A DNA stretch of 64,000 bases from Altererythrobacter sp. XM-24bin4 (GCA_003149575.1 QCWG01000001.1:959183-1023182), one strand, 5' to 3'; numbered from the stretch's first letter, positions 44,099 through 53,428 are shown. Notes: generated by a model from the sequence alone, not told the origin. Translations and numbers: made by a program.

Positions 44099-45133
44099 GT
44101 GACCTGGCAGCAGCAACAACTCCCGTCAGATCACCCGCCAGTCAATAGCGGCCGTGTTGGCTTGCTCGTGGTCAATCTGGGCACGCCCGACTCACCTGAG
44201 CCGCGTGATGTGAAGCGTTATCTGAAGGAGTTCCTGTCCGACCCGCGTGTGATCGAGATACCGGCTGTGATCTGGCAGGTGATCCTGCGCGGGATCATTC
44301 TCAACACGCGCCCGAAAAAGAGCGCCAAGGCATATGCAAAAGTGTGGACCGATGAAGGTTCGCCCTTGCTGGTCATCACACGCGATCAAGCACGCGGTCT
44401 TCAGAATCGTTTGGGCGATAAAGTGATTGTGCGCCACGCCATGCGTTATGGACAGCCATCGATCCCGCAGGAACTGAAAGCGCTGCAAGAGGCCGGGTGC
44501 GATCGCATTTTGCTTGCACCGCTTTACCCGCAATATTCGGGTGCGACCACTGCCACCGTGGTCGACAAGGCAGCCGAATATCTTGGCGATACGCGATGGC
44601 AAGCGGCGTTGCGAACACTCCCCGCCTATCATGACGATCCAGCTTATATCGAGGCATTGGAAGCGGACATCACCTGTCAGCTCTCCGCACTCGATTTCAA
44701 GCCTGAAGTTCTGCTGCTCAGCTTCCACGGAATGCCGCTGCGCACGTTGGAACTGGGCGATCCCTATCATTGCCATTGTCGTAAGACCGCGCGATTGCTC
44801 GCTGAACGGCTGGTAAAAGTCGAAGGCCTAGAAGACTTGCGCATTGAAACAAGTTTCCAGTCACGGTTTGGCAAGGCGAAATGGCTGGAGCCGGCAACCG
44901 ATCACACGCTTGTGGCGGAAGCGGAAAAGGGAACCAGGCGCATCGCGGTCGTTGCACCCGGATTTTCCGCTGATTGCGTCGAAACTCTGGAAGAGCTCGC
45001 GCTAGAAGGTCGCGACGAGTTTTTGGAAGCTGGCGGTAAGGATTGCGCCGTCTTGTCATGCCTCAATACGTCCGAAGCAGGCATGCAAATGCTCGAAACT
45101 ATCATGCGCCGCGAACTTTCAGGCTGGATTTAG
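44099..45133 (+). CDS. hemH: ferrochelatase
   Basis: A 344-residue enzyme that inserts Fe2+ into protoporphyrin IX, the branch opposite BchH. Family motifs: LLVVNLGTPDSPEPRDVKRYL at the N-terminus, LAPLYPQYSGATT near 145, LLSFHGMPLR near 205 (active-site His) and VVAPGFSADCVETLEE near 285. GTG 44099 is the start that gives the usual N-terminus; 91 bp separate it from the preceding gene. Confidence 0.94.
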   Translation: MTWQQQQLPSDHPPVNSGRVGLLVVNLGTPDSPEPRDVKRYLKEFLSDPRVIEIPAVIWQVILRGIILNTRPKKSAKAYAKVWTDEGSPLLVITRDQARGLQNRLGDKVIVRHAMRYGQPSIPQELKALQEAGCDRILLAPLYPQYSGATTATVVDKAAEYLGDTRWQAALRTLPAYHDDPAYIEALEADITCQLSALDFKPEVLLLSFHGMPLRTLELGDPYHCHCRKTARLLAERLVKVEGLEDLRIETSFQSRFGKAKWLEPATDHTLVAEAEKGTRRIAVVAPGFSADCVETLEELALEGRDEFLEAGGKDCAVLSCLNTSEAGMQMLETIMRRELSGWI

Positions 45134-45193
45134 GCGCCTTTTCTATTAACATTGGGGTAAATAGCGAAACCGCTCGAAACTAGGACCACCCCC

Positions 45194-46609
45194 ATGGCAA
45201 GCATCGCTCAACCAACACCGAAATCATCCGAGCCTGTGGACACCGCTCCTCGGCATTGGACCGAAGGCAATCCTGATCCATCCGATCTAGATCACATTCC
45301 CGGCGAAGGCGGCTGGCCGATTGTCGGCAACACTTTCAAAATGCTGGCTGATCCGCATGCCTTTACCAAGCGCATGGTTGAAACATATGGCCGCGTCTAC
45401 AAGACACGTGCATTCGGCGGCTGGAATGTCGCCCTGGTCGGACCCGAAGCGAATGAGCTGGTGTTGTTCAACAAGGACAAGATGTTCTCCAGCGAGCAAG
45501 GTTGGGGGCCGGTGCTGGATCAGCTGTTCCCGCGCGGCTTGATGTTGATGGATTTTGACCATCACCGGATTGACCGGCGCGCGCTGTCGATTGCCTTCAA
45601 GCCTGAACCAATGCGGCATTATTCGGGCGCGCTCAATCGCGGGATCGCAAAGGAGATTGCCGGCTGGGAAGGTGATATGACCTTCTATACGGCGATCAAG
45701 AAGCTTACGCTTGATCTGGCGGCAGACAGTTTCATCGGTATCCCCTGGGGGCCAGAGGCCGATAGGATCAACGCGGCCTTTGTCGACATGGTGCAGGCTT
45801 CGGTTGCGCCGGTGCGCCGCCCCTTGCCTTTCACCAAAATGCGCAAGGGTGTGAAGGGCCGTGAGTTCCTGGTCGATTACTTCACCAAGGAAACGCATCG
45901 CCGCCGCGAAGAAGGCGGCGGGCAGGATATGTTCAGCCAGTTTGCCACGGCAACCCGCGAGGATGGCACATTGCTGCCGGTCGACGAAGTGGTCGATCAC
46001 ATGAACTTCCTGATGATGGCTGCGCATGATACGATCACATCTTCAGCGACATCGCTAATCTTTCTGCTCGCCAAATATCCGCAGTGGCAGGACAATATCC
46101 GCGACGAGATCATCGCTGTCACCGGCGGCCCGGATGCAGAAGGCAATCCGCGCCCGTTGAGTTATGACGATCTGGGCAAGCTTGAATTGACCGAGATGGC
46201 GTTCAAGGAGGCGTTGCGGCTTATTCCGCCGGTCCCATCCATGCCGCGCCGGGCGCTCAAGGCGTTTGAATTCGGGGGGTGTTCCATTCCCGCTGGAACT
46301 CCGGTTGGAATCAATATTCACCACACGCACCATGATGAAACGCTGTGGCCAGATCCCTCCACATTCGATCCGATGCGGTTTACGCCGGAGAAAGTGAAGG
46401 CGCGGCACAAATATGCGTGGGTGCCGTTTGGTGGCGGCGCGCATATGTGTCTGGGCCTGCACTTTGCATATATGCAAGTGAAGATCCTACTCGCGCAATT
46501 GCTACAACAATATTCGATTGAAGTGGCGCCGGGATATGAACCGGAGTGGCAGGCGTGGCCGATCCCTCAGCCGAAAGATGGGCTGAAGGTGAGTTTCAGG
46601 AAGTTGTGA
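45194..46609 (+). CDS. cytochrome P450
   Basis: A 471-residue P450. Pro-rich entry IPGEGGWPIVGNT (about 35-48), I-helix MMAAHDTITSS (about 274-284), ExxR in EALRLIPP (about 335-342), and heme-Cys motif FGGGAHMCLG with Cys419. No membrane anchor. The N-terminal layout recalls CYP120/CYP26-like enzymes that act on retinoid or carotenoid compounds, but I cannot assign a substrate by eye. No redox partner gene is adjacent. It follows hemH by 60 bp on the same strand. Confidence 0.93.
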   Translation: MASIAQPTPKSSEPVDTAPRHWTEGNPDPSDLDHIPGEGGWPIVGNTFKMLADPHAFTKRMVETYGRVYKTRAFGGWNVALVGPEANELVLFNKDKMFSSEQGWGPVLDQLFPRGLMLMDFDHHRIDRRALSIAFKPEPMRHYSGALNRGIAKEIAGWEGDMTFYTAIKKLTLDLAADSFIGIPWGPEADRINAAFVDMVQASVAPVRRPLPFTKMRKGVKGREFLVDYFTKETHRRREEGGGQDMFSQFATATREDGTLLPVDEVVDHMNFLMMAAHDTITSSATSLIFLLAKYPQWQDNIRDEIIAVTGGPDAEGNPRPLSYDDLGKLELTEMAFKEALRLIPPVPSMPRRALKAFEFGGCSIPAGTPVGINIHHTHHDETLWPDPSTFDPMRFTPEKVKARHKYAWVPFGGGAHMCLGLHFAYMQVKILLAQLLQQYSIEVAPGYEPEWQAWPIPQPKDGLKVSFRKL

Positions 46610-46617
46610 TCTAGCCA

Positions 46618-46701
46618 TCTGCCTCTGAGTTCCTGCGGAGGCAGAAACCTGAAACGGCTGGCAAGTCAACCGTGGCCCTTGGCTCCTGCTTTCGCGGGAG
46701 C
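46618..46701. repeat. pair of extragenic palindromes (REP-like)
   Basis: Two GC-rich hairpins lie between the P450 gene and the sdhAF4-like gene: TCTGCCTC/GAGGCAGA (46618-46645, 12-nt loop) and GCTCCTGC-TTTC-GCGGGAGC (46682-46701, one G-T pair). Such CTCCTGC...GCGGGAG palindromes are often dispersed in Sphingomonadales intergenic regions. They may also end the two convergent transcripts. I see no other copy in this window. Confidence 0.5.
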
Positions 46702-46708
46702 GCGCGAT

Positions 46709-46879
46709 CTAGAAATCAATCGCGATCCCATCTTTCTCCCAGTCACCGTAGCGCGTGGGAGAGAGCTTCTCGTCGATCTTGCCCGCTTTGGGCTTGGGCG
46801 GCGGATCATTGCTCCAATGGGCAGGCTTTTCGAAGTCCCTGGCAGCCCTGGATTTCTTGGCGGATTTCTTGATTGTCAT
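46709..46879 (-). CDS. DUF1674 / succinate dehydrogenase assembly factor 4-like protein
   Basis: A 56-residue protein with a basic N-terminus and the family's C-terminal signature PTRYGDWEKDGIAIDF. SdhAF4 helps mature the flavinylated succinate dehydrogenase subunit in mitochondria and some alphaproteobacteria; the bacterial role is inferred from similarity. ATG 46879 chosen; the frame stays open upstream into the gap before the divergent rsmB. Confidence 0.88.
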   Translation of the reverse strand: MTIKKSAKKSRAARDFEKPAHWSNDPPPKPKAGKIDEKLSPTRYGDWEKDGIAIDF

Positions 46880-46933
46880 ACAAACTAAATGCGCAGACTG
46901 GCGCTTGGTTTCAAGCGCGAGTAGGAGCCGCGC

Positions 46934-48193
46934 ATGGTTCAACCTTCCGGAATTCATTCGCGCCGCGCCGCATTACAGATGCTTGATGCAGTGCTTCGCC
47001 GTGGCGAAACGCTGGAACAGGCAGAACATTCAGCGCTTCGTTCGGTCCGCAAGCCAGCCGATAGGGGCCTGGCGCTGGCGATCGCGAATGAGAGTTTGCG
47101 TTGGCAGACTGACTTCGATGCAATGATCGACAGCGCGACGAAGCAGCGCCTGCCGGATGATGCAAGGCAGCGGATGGTTTTGCGGATGATGTTGGCGCAG
47201 ACGCTGCGACTGGAAACTCCGTCACACGCAGTGATTGCCACTGCCTTGCCATTGCTTGCTGGCGGCCCGCGCCGTCTTGCGCATGGCGTCTTCTCGACAC
47301 TGATCAAGCGCGAGGCAGCATTGCCAGAGGCGCCGAGCCTGCCCGGGCCGGTCATGGAACGCTGGGGAGCGCGCGCTGAGGCCATTGCACCGGGACTGGT
47401 CGATCCGCCGCCTTTGGACCTCACTCTGCGCGATGCCAGCGAGACGCAAGCAATGGCTGTGCAATTGGCGGCTGATAGTCTTGCACCCGGCCATTTGCGA
47501 CTGGCCCGGGGTGAAGCAATTGAAAAAATTGCCGGTTTTTCCGAAGGGAAATGGTGGGTGCAGGATCTGGCAGCATCTCTGCCGGCGCGCCTCTTGGGCA
47601 AAGGCACCCATGAATCAGGGTCAAAGCATGTGCTGGATCTGTGCGCCGCGCCGGGCGGCAAAACTCTGCAGCTTGCGGCCAATGGCTGGAATGTAACGGC
47701 GCTCGATCTTAGCAAGCGGCGGCTGGGGCTGCTAAAGGAAAACCTAGAGCGCACCGGCCTGAAAGCATCACCATTGCGTGCTGATGCGCTGATTTGGGAG
47801 CCGAAGCACCTGTATGACGCGATATTGCTTGATGCGCCATGCACAGCAACGGGCACATGTCGCCGCCACCCCGATGTGCTCCACCGGATCGGTCCAGATC
47901 AGATAGAGGAGATGGTGAAGCTTCAGCGCGGTTTGGTGGAACGAGCTGCCACATGGCTCAAACCCGGCGGAGTGCTGATTTACGCGGTCTGCTCGCTCGA
48001 ACATGAAGAAGGCGAGAACCAAGCCGAGTGGATCAATGCGAATTGCGATCTTGCTCCGCTTGCCATCACAGCCGGAGAGCTGCCTGCGGGGCTGCAGCCA
48101 ACTGCGGAAGGCTGGTTGCGTACCCATCCTGGTCTGCTGGCGGACGAAGGCGGACTGGATAGCTTCTTCGTCGCGCGTTGGCAGAAGGCTTGA
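46934..48193 (+). CDS. rsmB: RsmB-type rRNA/tRNA cytosine-C5 methyltransferase
   Basis: A 419-residue enzyme: an N-terminal NusB-like RNA-binding domain (about 5-135) and a Sun/NOL1 methyltransferase domain with SAM motif VLDLCAAPGGKTLQLAA (about 233-249), DAPCTATGTCRRHPDV (with the PC motif) and VCSLEHEEGENQ (catalytic TC position here is V-C). RsmB methylates C967 of 16S rRNA. ATG with GGAG 6 nt upstream. The GH42 gene follows closely. Confidence 0.92.
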   Translation: MVQPSGIHSRRAALQMLDAVLRRGETLEQAEHSALRSVRKPADRGLALAIANESLRWQTDFDAMIDSATKQRLPDDARQRMVLRMMLAQTLRLETPSHAVIATALPLLAGGPRRLAHGVFSTLIKREAALPEAPSLPGPVMERWGARAEAIAPGLVDPPPLDLTLRDASETQAMAVQLAADSLAPGHLRLARGEAIEKIAGFSEGKWWVQDLAASLPARLLGKGTHESGSKHVLDLCAAPGGKTLQLAANGWNVTALDLSKRRLGLLKENLERTGLKASPLRADALIWEPKHLYDAILLDAPCTATGTCRRHPDVLHRIGPDQIEEMVKLQRGLVERAATWLKPGGVLIYAVCSLEHEEGENQAEWINANCDLAPLAITAGELPAGLQPTAEGWLRTHPGLLADEGGLDSFFVARWQKA

Positions 48194-48225
48194 CCGCTAC
48201 GGTCGCTCGCGCAAAGGCTGGCATC

Positions 48226-50157
48226 ATGCACTTGGGCGTTTGCTATTACCCGGAACATTGGCCGCAAGAGCGCTGGAAAACCGATGCGCGCATGATGCGC
48301 GAGGCAGGGCTAGCCCGCGTTAGGATTGGCGAATTTGCATGGAGCCGTATAGAGTCGGAGCCGGGTCGTTATGACTGGCAATGGCTCGATGATGCGGTAG
48401 ATGTTCTCCATGAGGCAGGCTTGGGCATCATCATGGGTACGCCCACGGCCACCCCGCCCAAATGGCTGGTCGACTCCATGCCAGATATGGTCGCGCTCGA
48501 CCGGCAAGGGCGCCTGCGGGGGTTCGGCTCGCGGCGGCATTATTGCTTCAGCCATGCGGGATATCGCGAGCAAGCGGCGCGGATCACGCGCGCGGTCGCG
48601 GAGCGTTACGGCGAGCATCCGGGCATCGTCAGCTGGCAGACCGACAATGAGTATGGCTGCCACGATACGGTTCAGAGCTTCTCGCCTGCTGCGCGCGATG
48701 CGTTCCGGCTCTGGTTGAACGAGCGCTACGGCGACATAACGGCACTCAACGAGGCCTGGGGCAATGTTTTCTGGAGTATGGAGTATCGCGGCTTCGATGA
48801 AGTCGAGCTGCCGAATTTGACCGCCACGGAAGCGAACCCAGCACATTGGCTTGCGTTCCGGCGATTTTCTTCAGATCAGGTAATCGCCTTCAACCAAATG
48901 CAGGTTGAAATCTTGCGGGAGTTTTCGCCGGGCCGCGACATTACCCACAACGCGATGGGCTTTTACACCGGCTATGACCATCATGATCTGGCGAGTGACC
49001 TCGATGTGCTGGGGTGGGATAGTTATCCGCTCGGTTTCCTCGAGATGTTCCGCTTTTCGGATCAGGAGAAGTTGCATTTCGCGCGGCAGGGCCAGCCCGA
49101 CATCGCCGCGTTCCATCACGATCTGTATCGTGGCTGCGCCAAAGATGAGCGCTGGTCGGTGCTGGAGCAGCAACCGGGGCCAGTAAACTGGGCGCGGCAC
49201 AATCCCGCACCGCTTGATGGCATGGTTGCGCTCTGGACGCTTGAAGCCATGGCGCATGGCGCGGAATTGGTCAGCTATTTCCGTTGGCGGCAGGCACCTT
49301 TCGCGCAGGAGCAAATGCATGCCGGATTGCTACGGCCTGATGGAGAGCCAGCGCCTGCTCTTGGAGAAGCGCAGCACGCGGCTGACATTGTCGCGCAGCT
49401 GGGCAATGTGGGCCAGCCTGTTCGGCAAGCCGCAGTCGTGTTTTCTTATGATTCGGAATGGATCACGCAGACCCAGCCGCAAGGGGAGGGATTGTCTGCA
49501 CTTTGGGCGGTATTCGACAGCTACCGCGCGCTGCGCAAGCTGGGTTTGAATGTCGATATCGTTCCACCCCATGCGGACATATCGCCGTACGCGCTCGTAG
49601 TGATCCCCTGCCTGCCGATCGTGCCGGAAACGCTGGCGGCATCGCTCGAGAGCTTCGAAGGGCAGGTGATTGTCGGCCCTCGAACGGGTAGCCGGACAAT
49701 CGATTTCCGCATTCCGGACGAATTGCCGCCTGGACCGTTGCAATCCACCATGCCGGTGAAGGTGACACGCAGCGAAAGCTTGCGCCCCGGGCTGGAGCAC
49801 GCTGGCGACGGATGGGCGATTGCGCGCTGGCTGGACCATGTCGAAGGCACAATGGAGGCAGAGCTGGTGGCCAAAGACGGTGCTGTGGCTTCTTGGCGCG
49901 CTGGCAGCCGGCGCTATCTCGCGACCTGGCCGCTAGGTGCCGTGCTTGACGAAGTGACATCGCGCGCGGTCAGTGAAGCGGAACTTCGAGCGATTGAATT
50001 GCCCGATGGTTTGCGCGTTCGGCGGACTGCGAAATACACTTTCGTCTTCAATTATTCGTCGCACAAGGTTGCGATACCTGAAGCGATTGCGGGCGCTCCG
50101 ATCACCGGTTTACGCGAACTCGCGCCTGCTCGATATGCAGTATTCGCCGCTGACTAA
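48226..50157 (+). CDS. GH42 beta-galactosidase
   Basis: A 643-residue glycoside hydrolase family 42 enzyme. N-terminal MHLGVCYYPEHWPQERW begins the (beta/alpha)8 barrel; catalytic acid/base Glu142 in QTDNEYG and nucleophile Glu314 in VLEQQPGPVNW. Trimerisation and C-terminal beta domains follow (about 390-640). No signal peptide, so it acts on imported galactosides. Starts 32 nt after rsmB on the same strand. An earlier open start overlaps rsmB. No sugar transporter lies next to it. Confidence 0.94.
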   Translation: MHLGVCYYPEHWPQERWKTDARMMREAGLARVRIGEFAWSRIESEPGRYDWQWLDDAVDVLHEAGLGIIMGTPTATPPKWLVDSMPDMVALDRQGRLRGFGSRRHYCFSHAGYREQAARITRAVAERYGEHPGIVSWQTDNEYGCHDTVQSFSPAARDAFRLWLNERYGDITALNEAWGNVFWSMEYRGFDEVELPNLTATEANPAHWLAFRRFSSDQVIAFNQMQVEILREFSPGRDITHNAMGFYTGYDHHDLASDLDVLGWDSYPLGFLEMFRFSDQEKLHFARQGQPDIAAFHHDLYRGCAKDERWSVLEQQPGPVNWARHNPAPLDGMVALWTLEAMAHGAELVSYFRWRQAPFAQEQMHAGLLRPDGEPAPALGEAQHAADIVAQLGNVGQPVRQAAVVFSYDSEWITQTQPQGEGLSALWAVFDSYRALRKLGLNVDIVPPHADISPYALVVIPCLPIVPETLAASLESFEGQVIVGPRTGSRTIDFRIPDELPPGPLQSTMPVKVTRSESLRPGLEHAGDGWAIARWLDHVEGTMEAELVAKDGAVASWRAGSRRYLATWPLGAVLDEVTSRAVSEAELRAIELPDGLRVRRTAKYTFVFNYSSHKVAIPEAIAGAPITGLRELAPARYAVFAAD

Positions 50158-50831
50158 TCCTTGCTGTCGAGCCACTTCGCCAGCGCGACACCGCCGGTTA
50201 TCAGGAACGGCACCAGCACAAAGCTGAGCGTGACCTTTGCGATAACCTGTCCGATCATCAGATCGGTAATGTCGAACTCACCATAAAAAGCGAGCGTGAT
50301 GAAAATCACCGAATCAATCGCTTGGCTTAGCGCTGAGGCAATCGCGCCGCGCACCATCAGGCTGATCGCGCCGCCTTCGCCATTTCCGCGCAGTTTAGAA
50401 AAGATCCATACGTTAAGCAGCAGCGAAGTGATGTAGGCCGCAGGGCCAGCCATCAAGATGCGAGGTGTTTGTCCAAGTACGCGCTCGAAAGCGGCGAGGT
50501 CTTCGCGGCGATATTCGATCATCTCCAAAGACGGTGGCAAGCTTAAGGCCAGGAAGATCAGCGCCGCCGAAACAGCCAAGGGGATGAAGCCGATCCACAC
50601 CATCTTATTGGCCATTTTTTGCCCGTAGAGCTGCGCAATAGTGCTGGTGATCACAACCAGCATCAGGAACGGGAAGATTCCAGCCTCGACTGCCAATTGG
50701 CTGGGCCAAAGCTGCACTTGCTTGAAGGCGACCACACCCGCCAGCACAGTCATCCCGCCATAGAGGATGGCGTAAATGAAGAAGGCGCGCGGTATGCGCA
50801 GGTCGGTCGATGAAGCTGCGGTATCTGTCAT
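50154..50831 (-). CDS. queuosine precursor transporter (YhhQ/DUF165 family)
   Basis: A 225-residue membrane protein with about six helices. It shows ITSTIAQLYGQKMANKMVW and the C-terminal half SALSQAIDSVIFITLAFYG, which mark the YhhQ/QueT-like family that takes up preQ0/preQ1. Its stop overlaps the convergent GH42 stop by 4 nt (CTAA). Divergent from the nucleoside transporter at 50989. Confidence 0.9.
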   Translation of the reverse strand: MTDTAASSTDLRIPRAFFIYAILYGGMTVLAGVVAFKQVQLWPSQLAVEAGIFPFLMLVVITSTIAQLYGQKMANKMVWIGFIPLAVSAALIFLALSLPPSLEMIEYRREDLAAFERVLGQTPRILMAGPAAYITSLLLNVWIFSKLRGNGEGGAISLMVRGAIASALSQAIDSVIFITLAFYGEFDITDLMIGQVIAKVTLSFVLVPFLITGGVALAKWLDSKD

Positions 50832-50988
50832 GCGCGGTTTCTAAGCGGCGCAGGGCGTAAAAGGAAAGCCTTTCCACGCAAATCCTTGTGGGAGTCTTCA
50901 GGCGAGCCAACGCGCAGGGTTTGACTAAGCGAAGAGAAACGGCAACACCCAGCGCCAATCTCGATCTTCACGGCAACATAGGGGTCTT

Positions 50989-52236
50989 ATGCCGCAATTC
51001 GTCATCAGCCTGTTCGGCATACTCACTATTCTTGGCATCGCATTCCTGCTGTCGAATGGAAAAAAGCGTATCAGATTGCGTGTGGTGGGTGCGGCCTTTG
51101 CTCTGCAAATCGTCATGGCCCTGCTCGTGCTACGGACACCCTTCGGAGTGGCAGCCATCGGCGGCCTTTCTAACGGAGTGATCGCGCTTCTGGACTATTC
51201 GAAAGTCGGTATCGAAGCTGTGTTCGGCCCGATGGACGCAAACCCTTTCACCAACACATTCCTGATCGCAGCATTGCCGGTGATCGTCTTCTTCGCGGCG
51301 CTTGTCGCAATCCTATATCACTTGGGTATCATGCAGCGTCTGGTGCGCTGGGTCGGCGGCGCGCTTGGCTGGATCACAGGGATCAGCCGGGTCGAGGCCC
51401 TTGGCAGCGCGGCAAACATCTTCGTTGGCCAATCGGAAAGCCCGCTGGTCGTGCGCCCCTATTTGGCGGCATTGCCTCCCGCGCGGCTTTTCACTTTGAT
51501 GAGCGTGGGCATGGCAGGCGTCGCGGGCACAATCCTTGCAGCCTATGCGAGCTTCATCGGCTCTGACGCCGTGCCATTCCTGCTTGCAGCGGCATTCATG
51601 TCTGCGCCGGGCGGTATCTTGATGGCGAAGATCATCTACCCCGATGAGGAGGGCGATGACGCGCATGACAATGATCCGGTCGAAGTGTCGGAAACTTTTG
51701 AAGAAGGGCACCATCCCGCCAACATCATCGAAGCCGCTGCGCAAGGCACGCAGACGGGCGTAAAGCTCGCAGTCGCTGTGGGAGCCATGGTGCTGGTGTT
51801 TGTCGCGCTGGTTGCGCTCGCCAATGGCATCTTGGGCGGGGTTGGCGGTCTATTCGGCTATCCTGAGCTGAGCTTCCAGCAAATCATCGGCTACATCTTT
51901 GCACCGGTCATGTTCCTGATCGGTATTCCTTGGGAAGAGGCCGGGCTTGCCGGCGGATTGTTCGGGACGAAAGTGGTGATCAATGAATTCGTCGCTTTCA
52001 TCCAACTGGGTGCGATGGACGCAAGCATGCTGTCCGACCGAAGCCGTGCGATTGTTACCTTTGCACTGTGCGGTTTTGCCAATTTCAGCTCGATCGCGAT
52101 CCAGATGGCAGTAACGGGCGGACTTGCGCCAAATCAAAGACCTGTGATCGCGCGTCTGGGATTAAAAGCGCTCGCCGCCGGTAGCTTAGCGAACTTGATG
52201 AGCGCAGCACTGGCAAGTGTGTTCCTTCCATATTAA
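50989..52236 (+). CDS. NupC/CNT-family nucleoside transporter
   Basis: A 415-residue concentrative nucleoside transporter with about ten helices. Family motifs: GWITGISRVEALGSAANIFVGQSESPLVVRPY (substrate/Na+ site, about 125-160) and GLAGGLFGTKVVINEFVAF (about 320-338). It takes up nucleosides with a cation gradient. A charged cytoplasmic insert (DDAHDNDPVEVSETFEEGHH) lies near 220-245. Followed by the oxygenase gene after 9 nt. Confidence 0.92.
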   Translation: MPQFVISLFGILTILGIAFLLSNGKKRIRLRVVGAAFALQIVMALLVLRTPFGVAAIGGLSNGVIALLDYSKVGIEAVFGPMDANPFTNTFLIAALPVIVFFAALVAILYHLGIMQRLVRWVGGALGWITGISRVEALGSAANIFVGQSESPLVVRPYLAALPPARLFTLMSVGMAGVAGTILAAYASFIGSDAVPFLLAAAFMSAPGGILMAKIIYPDEEGDDAHDNDPVEVSETFEEGHHPANIIEAAAQGTQTGVKLAVAVGAMVLVFVALVALANGILGGVGGLFGYPELSFQQIIGYIFAPVMFLIGIPWEEAGLAGGLFGTKVVINEFVAFIQLGAMDASMLSDRSRAIVTFALCGFANFSSIAIQMAVTGGLAPNQRPVIARLGLKALAAGSLANLMSAALASVFLPY

Positions 52237-52245
52237 GTTAGAGCC

Positions 52246-53175
52246 ATGACAGATATCGCAATCGTTTCGCTCGAGCAGCCGCTCGAAACCATCGCCGACG
52301 AGCTGGGCCGCAGTTTTGCCGAATATGGCTTTGCGGTGATCCGTGATCACGGAATTCCGCAAGATCTCATCGATCGCGCCGAGCAAAAGTCGAAGGAATT
52401 CTTCGCCCTGCCGGAAGATGTGAAGCGCGATTATCAGCTGCCGGGTGGCGGCGGTGCGCGCGGCTACACGCCGTTTGGCACGGAGAAAGCCAAGGATGCG
52501 GAGGTGCAGGACTTGAAAGAGTTTTGGCACGTCGGGCGCAGCTTGCCTGAAGGGCACGCACTGGCCGAATTCATGGCGCCCAATATCTGGCCGTCAGAGA
52601 TTGAGAGTTTCAAGGATACTTTCAGTCAGCTCTATTCTGCGTTTGAGACAGCTGGCGGCCGAGTGCTGGAAGCGATCGCTATGCATCTGGGGCTTGATCG
52701 CGGCTATTTTGCGCCGACCGTCGAAGATGGCAACTCGGTTATGCGTTTGCTGCACTACCCTCCATTGGGCGACGAGGCCCCCGAAGGCGCGATCCGTGCA
52801 GCAGCACACGGTGATATCAATACGATCACACTTTTACTTGGCGCAGAAGAGGCAGGGCTCGAACTGCTCACCAAGCAAGGTGAGTGGAAAGCTGTCGATA
52901 CTCCTGACGGCGCGCTGGTGATCAATGTTGGTGATATGTTGGACCGGCTGACTAACAGCAAGCTTCGCTCGACTACGCACCGGGTTGTGAACCCGCGCGG
53001 TGAAGCGGCTAAACGTTCGCGTTTTTCGATGCCGTTTTTCCTGCATTTCCGCCCGGACTATGAAATCAGAACGCTGGAAAGCTGCATTGAACCGGGCAAA
53101 GAATCGGAAGCGCCCGAACCGATCTTAAGCCATGAATTCTTGCAGCAGCGCTTGCGAGAGATAAATCTCGCCTGA
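52246..53175 (+). CDS. isopenicillin N synthase-family 2-oxoglutarate/Fe(II) oxygenase
   Basis: A 309-residue non-heme iron oxygenase. The N-terminal DIOX_N-like domain contains YGFAVIRDHGIPQDLID; the iron facial triad is H188-G-D190 (AAHGDINTITLL) and H245 (STTHRV), followed by RFSMPFFLHF, whose Arg-x-Ser binds 2-oxoglutarate. Bacterial members act on small molecules; true isopenicillin synthesis is very unlikely here because no peptide synthetase gene is near. Co-directional with the nucleoside transporter, 9 nt apart. Confidence 0.9.
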   Translation: MTDIAIVSLEQPLETIADELGRSFAEYGFAVIRDHGIPQDLIDRAEQKSKEFFALPEDVKRDYQLPGGGGARGYTPFGTEKAKDAEVQDLKEFWHVGRSLPEGHALAEFMAPNIWPSEIESFKDTFSQLYSAFETAGGRVLEAIAMHLGLDRGYFAPTVEDGNSVMRLLHYPPLGDEAPEGAIRAAAHGDINTITLLLGAEEAGLELLTKQGEWKAVDTPDGALVINVGDMLDRLTNSKLRSTTHRVVNPRGEAAKRSRFSMPFFLHFRPDYEIRTLESCIEPGKESEAPEPILSHEFLQQRLREINLA

Positions 53176-53217
53176 GCCGCGCTGGCTCCGTGTGGAAAAA
53201 CTGAAATAAACCAATTC

Positions 53218-53346
53218 TGTTGCGGAGTCGCAACACAGCGAGGAATCCTAGGGAATCTGCGGGTTTGCAAGTTTTTCGCAGTTGCGAAAGGATGAAGCGC
53301 GGGTGCGAACGCGGCCCGCTTCATAAATCTGTCACAAAACTGACTT
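53218..53346 (+). promoter_or_regulatory. palindromes and Pho-box-like repeats upstream of the TonB-dependent receptor
   Basis: Three elements lie in the 253-bp gap: palindrome TGTTGCG-GAGT-CGCAACA (53218-53235), palindrome TTTCGCA-GT-TGCGAAA (53274-53289), and three 7-mers in 11-bp register, GCTTCAT-aaat-CTGTCAC-aaaa-CTGACTT (53318-53346). The last matches the layout of a PhoB box (CTGTCAT repeats separated by 4 A/T). The receptor ATG is 82 bp further on. Confidence 0.5.
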
Positions 53347-53428
53347 TTGGGATTCACTGTTCGTCTTTATCGGACGGCGTCGAGAATCAATCTCCCATCC
53401 TCATATTCTCACCAGGGGCTTAATTGTC

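Noticed and set aside
52246..53175. Beta-lactam biosynthesis suggested by the isopenicillin N synthase family
   Set aside because: The family name covers many oxygenases, and no peptide synthetase or related gene is present.
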